Positions 61,643 through 64,000 of a stretch of DNA of 64,000 nt are shown one piece after another (position 1 is the first letter of the stretch; each line of letters begins with the position of its first letter). Made by a program: the position numbers and the translations under genes. The stretch comes from an uncultured Prevotellaceae bacterium (lineage in GTDB: Bacteria; Bacteroidota; Bacteroidia; Bacteroidales; Muribaculaceae), in assembly GCA_900317325.1 (NCBI GenBank), contig ONGE01000015.1:26562-90561 (forward strand), in the 5' to 3' direction. The notes under the pieces were generated by a model. It saw only the letters and a program-made list of their open reading frames with translations, did no database searches and was not told the DNA's origin.

Positions 61643-63655
61643 ATGAGAAAAATCACATGCTTAATCATGGTACTCGCAGCCATGGCTGCAGTAGCCAATA
61701 ACGGCATTACCGCTGTTGACCGCAACAATCTGGATCCTCAAACCCGTCCCGGAGAGAATTTCTATCAGTATGCTTGCGGTGGATGGAAACTCAACCACCC
61801 GCTCGACCCGCAGTATGCGCGTTTCGGAACATTTGACCAGCTTGCCGAGAATAGTCGCAATCAGGTCAAGGACATCATCACCACATTGGGCACCAACAAT
61901 CCGCGTGGCAGCATCAAGCAGAAAGTGGGTGACCTCTATGCCCAAGGCATGGACAGCGTGAGACTTAATCAAGAGGGTATGGCCCCGCTGAAAGAAGGCA
62001 TTGACCAGTTCAAGACACTCACTCGCAGCGATTTCATGGCCGCCATTGCCTATCAGCACATGGGCATTGCCGCTCCTTTCTTCAATTCATCGGTGATGGC
62101 CGATCTGAAGGACTCCAACAGCAACATGCTTTACCTCATGCAAGGCGAACTGGGTATGGGAGACCGTGACTACTATCTGGACAATGACGCTAACACCGTT
62201 AAGGTGCGCAACGCTTACATCAACTACATTCAACAACTTTTCCAACTCATCGGTTACAAAAAGGGCAACGCTAAAAAGGCCGCACAGCACATTATGGCCA
62301 TTGAGACGGCTCTGGCTAAGGTGGCCATGACACGCGAGGAGACCCGCGATTACAGCAAGCTCTATAACGTCACCTCGCTGAATCAGCTCAGAGCCGACTA
62401 TCCCAATATCAACTGGAGCCAATACTTTGCAGGACTCGACATCAGCGAACTTGACAAGGTGTGCGTCTTCCAGCCCAAGTCGCTGGCCAAGGTCAACGAG
62501 ATGATGAAGACCCTTAAGGAAGAGGATGTCAGGGAGTACCTCATCTTCAAGTATGTTGACGCCGCAGCACCTTATCTGAGTGATGCCTTTGCCGACGCCA
62601 ACTTCGACATGTACAGCCGTGCCATGTCGGGCAAGCAGGTGAAGATGCCACGCTGGAAACACTCCCTGGATGTGCCTAACACCCTGCTGGGCGAAGCCGT
62701 GGGTCAGCTCTATGTGGCTAAATACTTCCCTGCCGACTCCAAGAAGAAGATGCAACAACTCGTTGACAACCTGAAAAAAGCCCTGGGCGAACACATTGCT
62801 ACCCTCTCGTGGATGAGCCCCAAGACTAAGGTCAATGCTCTGGTAAAACTCAACAGCTTTACCGTAAAGATCGGTTATCCCGACAAGTGGCGTGACTACA
62901 GTGCACTGGACATCGATCCCGGCAAGAGCTATTGGGAGAATATCATGGCTGCACGTCGTTTCCAAGCCGAATATGAATATGCTCAACTGGGTAAACCCGT
63001 TGACAAGGAACGCTGGTTCATGACACCGCAGACCGTCAATGCCTACTACGAGCCCTCGAGTAACGAAATCTGCTTCCCCGCAGGTATCCTGCAAGCGCCC
63101 TACTTCGACCCCAATGCCGACGAAGCCTGCAACTATGGCGCCATCGGCGTGGTGATCGGCCATGAGATGACCCACGGTTTTGACGACCAGGGACGCAACT
63201 TCGACCACAACGGCAACATGGTGGACTGGTGGACGGCCGAAGATGCTGCCAAGTTCCAGGAACTGGCCAATAAGCTGGGTGCGCAGTACAGCGCCGAGAT
63301 TGTTGCCGATGACGTGCATGCCAACGGCACCTTCACTATGGGCGAGAACATTGCCGACCATGGTGGCCTGCGTGTCGCTTACAGCGCATTCAAGAAGACC
63401 GAGCAGGGCAAGGGCGACAAGAAGATTGACGGCTTCACACCCGATCAGCGTTTCTTCCTGAGCTATGCCAACGTGTGGGCAGCCAACATCACTAAGGAGG
63501 AGATGCTGCGCCGCACCAAGGTTGACCCGCACAGCCTGGGCATAAACCGCGTGAATGTAGCCATCCGCAACCTGGAAGAGTTCTTCAACGCATTCAACAT
63601 CCAACCCGAGATGCCCATGTGGCGTGATCCCGCCGACCGCGTCATCATCTGGTAA
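61643..63655 (+). CDS. M13-family zinc metallopeptidase (neprilysin/PepO-like), copy 2
   Basis: The 670-residue protein has a signal peptide and the M13 hallmarks: HEMTH (His507 to His511), third ligand Glu568 in ENIADHGG, FPAGILQAPYFD, and a C-terminal WRDPADRVIIW end. It resembles copy 1 at 36249-38267 along its whole length, but it is not in an ECF-sigma operon. It may be cotranscribed with the SGNH hydrolase. It is probably a periplasmic oligopeptidase. Confidence 0.95.
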   Translation: MRKITCLIMVLAAMAAVANNGITAVDRNNLDPQTRPGENFYQYACGGWKLNHPLDPQYARFGTFDQLAENSRNQVKDIITTLGTNNPRGSIKQKVGDLYAQGMDSVRLNQEGMAPLKEGIDQFKTLTRSDFMAAIAYQHMGIAAPFFNSSVMADLKDSNSNMLYLMQGELGMGDRDYYLDNDANTVKVRNAYINYIQQLFQLIGYKKGNAKKAAQHIMAIETALAKVAMTREETRDYSKLYNVTSLNQLRADYPNINWSQYFAGLDISELDKVCVFQPKSLAKVNEMMKTLKEEDVREYLIFKYVDAAAPYLSDAFADANFDMYSRAMSGKQVKMPRWKHSLDVPNTLLGEAVGQLYVAKYFPADSKKKMQQLVDNLKKALGEHIATLSWMSPKTKVNALVKLNSFTVKIGYPDKWRDYSALDIDPGKSYWENIMAARRFQAEYEYAQLGKPVDKERWFMTPQTVNAYYEPSSNEICFPAGILQAPYFDPNADEACNYGAIGVVIGHEMTHGFDDQGRNFDHNGNMVDWWTAEDAAKFQELANKLGAQYSAEIVADDVHANGTFTMGENIADHGGLRVAYSAFKKTEQGKGDKKIDGFTPDQRFFLSYANVWAANITKEEMLRRTKVDPHSLGINRVNVAIRNLEEFFNAFNIQPEMPMWRDPADRVIIW

Positions 63656-63675
63656 CTCCTACTACCCTACAACAG

Positions 63676-63708
63676 TGAGGGGTGGTGCCACAACGGCATC
63701 ACCCCTCA
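63676..63708 (+). terminator. Terminator of the M13 copy 2 gene
   Basis: A 14-bp stem with one G-T pair (63676-63689 against 63695-63708, ACAAC loop) follows the stop by 20 bases and is followed by TTGTTTATAATA. Confidence 0.75.
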
Positions 63709-63762
63709 TTGTTTATAATACCACCGCTGCATCACCACCGCACCACCTCATCATCAACAACT

Positions 63763-63858
63763 TCTAGAAGATCTAGACGATCTAGAGACCCTAGAATATC
63801 TAGAACATCTAGATTATCTACATTCCGTTACATCCGTCATTTCCGTTTTATCCGTTAC
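63763..63858. repeat. Two consecutive 9-bp-period arrays next to the rRNA operon end
   Basis: Six units of the form TCTAGANNA (63763-63816; the fourth begins CCTAGA) are followed, after TCTACA, by four units alternating TTCCGTTAC/ATCCGTCAT/TTCCGTTTT/ATCCGTTAC (63823-63858). No ORF or known element explains them. Confidence 0.85.
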
Positions 63859-63864
63859 AGGCAA

Positions 63865-63904
63865 CAAAAAAACGAGGGAGCCAACCTTGACGATTGACTC
63901 CCTC
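63865..63904 (-). terminator. Terminator of the rRNA operon
   Basis: On the minus strand GAGGGAGTCAA pairs with TTGGCTCCCTC, followed by G and a run of seven T. It lies directly downstream of the 5S gene. Confidence 0.85.
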
Positions 63905-63908
63905 TTAG

Positions 63909-64000
<92 letters not shown>

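Noticed and set aside
63763-63858. CRISPR-like repeat array
   Set aside because: Units are 9 bases with no spacers, no cas genes are near, and the unit changes halfway.

Overview
The window looks like a chromosomal segment of a Bacteroidales bacterium with moderate G+C. A Muribaculaceae or Prevotella-like relative is plausible, but the sequence alone does not fix the genus. The main evidence is a Bacteroidetes-type promoter element (TAnnTTTG) in front of more than twenty genes, TonB/SusC-style outer-membrane proteins, a hybrid two-component AraC regulator, DUF4924 and DUF349 proteins, and the end of an rRNA operon (5S, minus strand) at the right edge. Nothing resembles a prophage, insertion sequence, integron or CRISPR array. 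tRNA genes were not recognised.

Layout. 1-5.4 kb: end of a secreted 5'-nucleotidase, a large secreted GH3 hexosaminidase/serine-hydrolase fusion and a TlpA-like thioredoxin lipoprotein. 5.6-12.5 kb: pyruvate phosphate dikinase, a YjbR-type protein, a small unknown gene, a cyclophilin lipoprotein and a DUF349 protein. 12.7-17.9 kb: a polyprenyl sugar-phosphotransferase, RecQ and a sodium-coupled NSS transporter. 18.0-23.0 kb: a VanZ-like protein, an XRE-regulator/DNA-methyltransferase fusion behind a 17-bp palindrome, an ABC-F ATPase, an acyltransferase and a fragment of a GNAT gene. 23-28 kb: a secreted unknown protein, a Crp/Fnr regulator, a DUF4924 protein, RfbD and release factor 3. 28-31.5 kb: an AmgK-like kinase fused to a RapZ C-terminal domain, coupled to a MurU-like nucleotidyltransferase; an FMN-binding exported protein; and a YafQ-type toxin-antitoxin pair. 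31.5-35.8 kb: an ECF sigma factor coupled to a transmembrane/beta-barrel protein, a 2H phosphoesterase, a serpin and a small secreted protein. 36-39.4 kb: an M13 peptidase downstream of a second ECF sigma factor and its membrane partner. 39.5-46.2 kb (minus strand): a CAT fragment, a flavin/zinc-ribbon protein, a CAT-like acetyltransferase, a BamE-like lipoprotein, an S41 peptidase, a GNAT, a TonB-type receptor and a LiaF-like protein. 46.3-52.5 kb: a divergent LytTR regulator, a phosphohexomutase and two paralogous MFS transporters ending in an 84-nt hairpin. 52.5-57.5 kb: an SDR, a truncated-looking membrane protein, and a complete N-degron set (aat, clpA, clpS). 57.7-63.7 kb: a TPR hybrid two-component protein lacking both phospho-acceptor residues, an SGNH hydrolase and a second M13 peptidase. 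63.7-64 kb: 9-bp-period repeats and the 3' part of a 5S rRNA.

Themes. Several genes fit cell-wall turnover and envelope homeostasis: the NagZ-like fusion, the AmgK/MurU-like pair with a possible amino-sugar sensing domain, the LiaF/LytTR divergon and the ECF-sigma modules. The least ordinary items are the pseudo-phosphorelay hybrid regulator, the self-controlling XRE-methyltransferase locus, the kinase-RapZ fusion, two paired direct repeats in the LytTR divergon, a promoter-plus-terminator unit with no ORF near 36.0 kb, and a family of 9-bp-period intergenic tracts. Functions are assigned from remembered family motifs; no database search was run.
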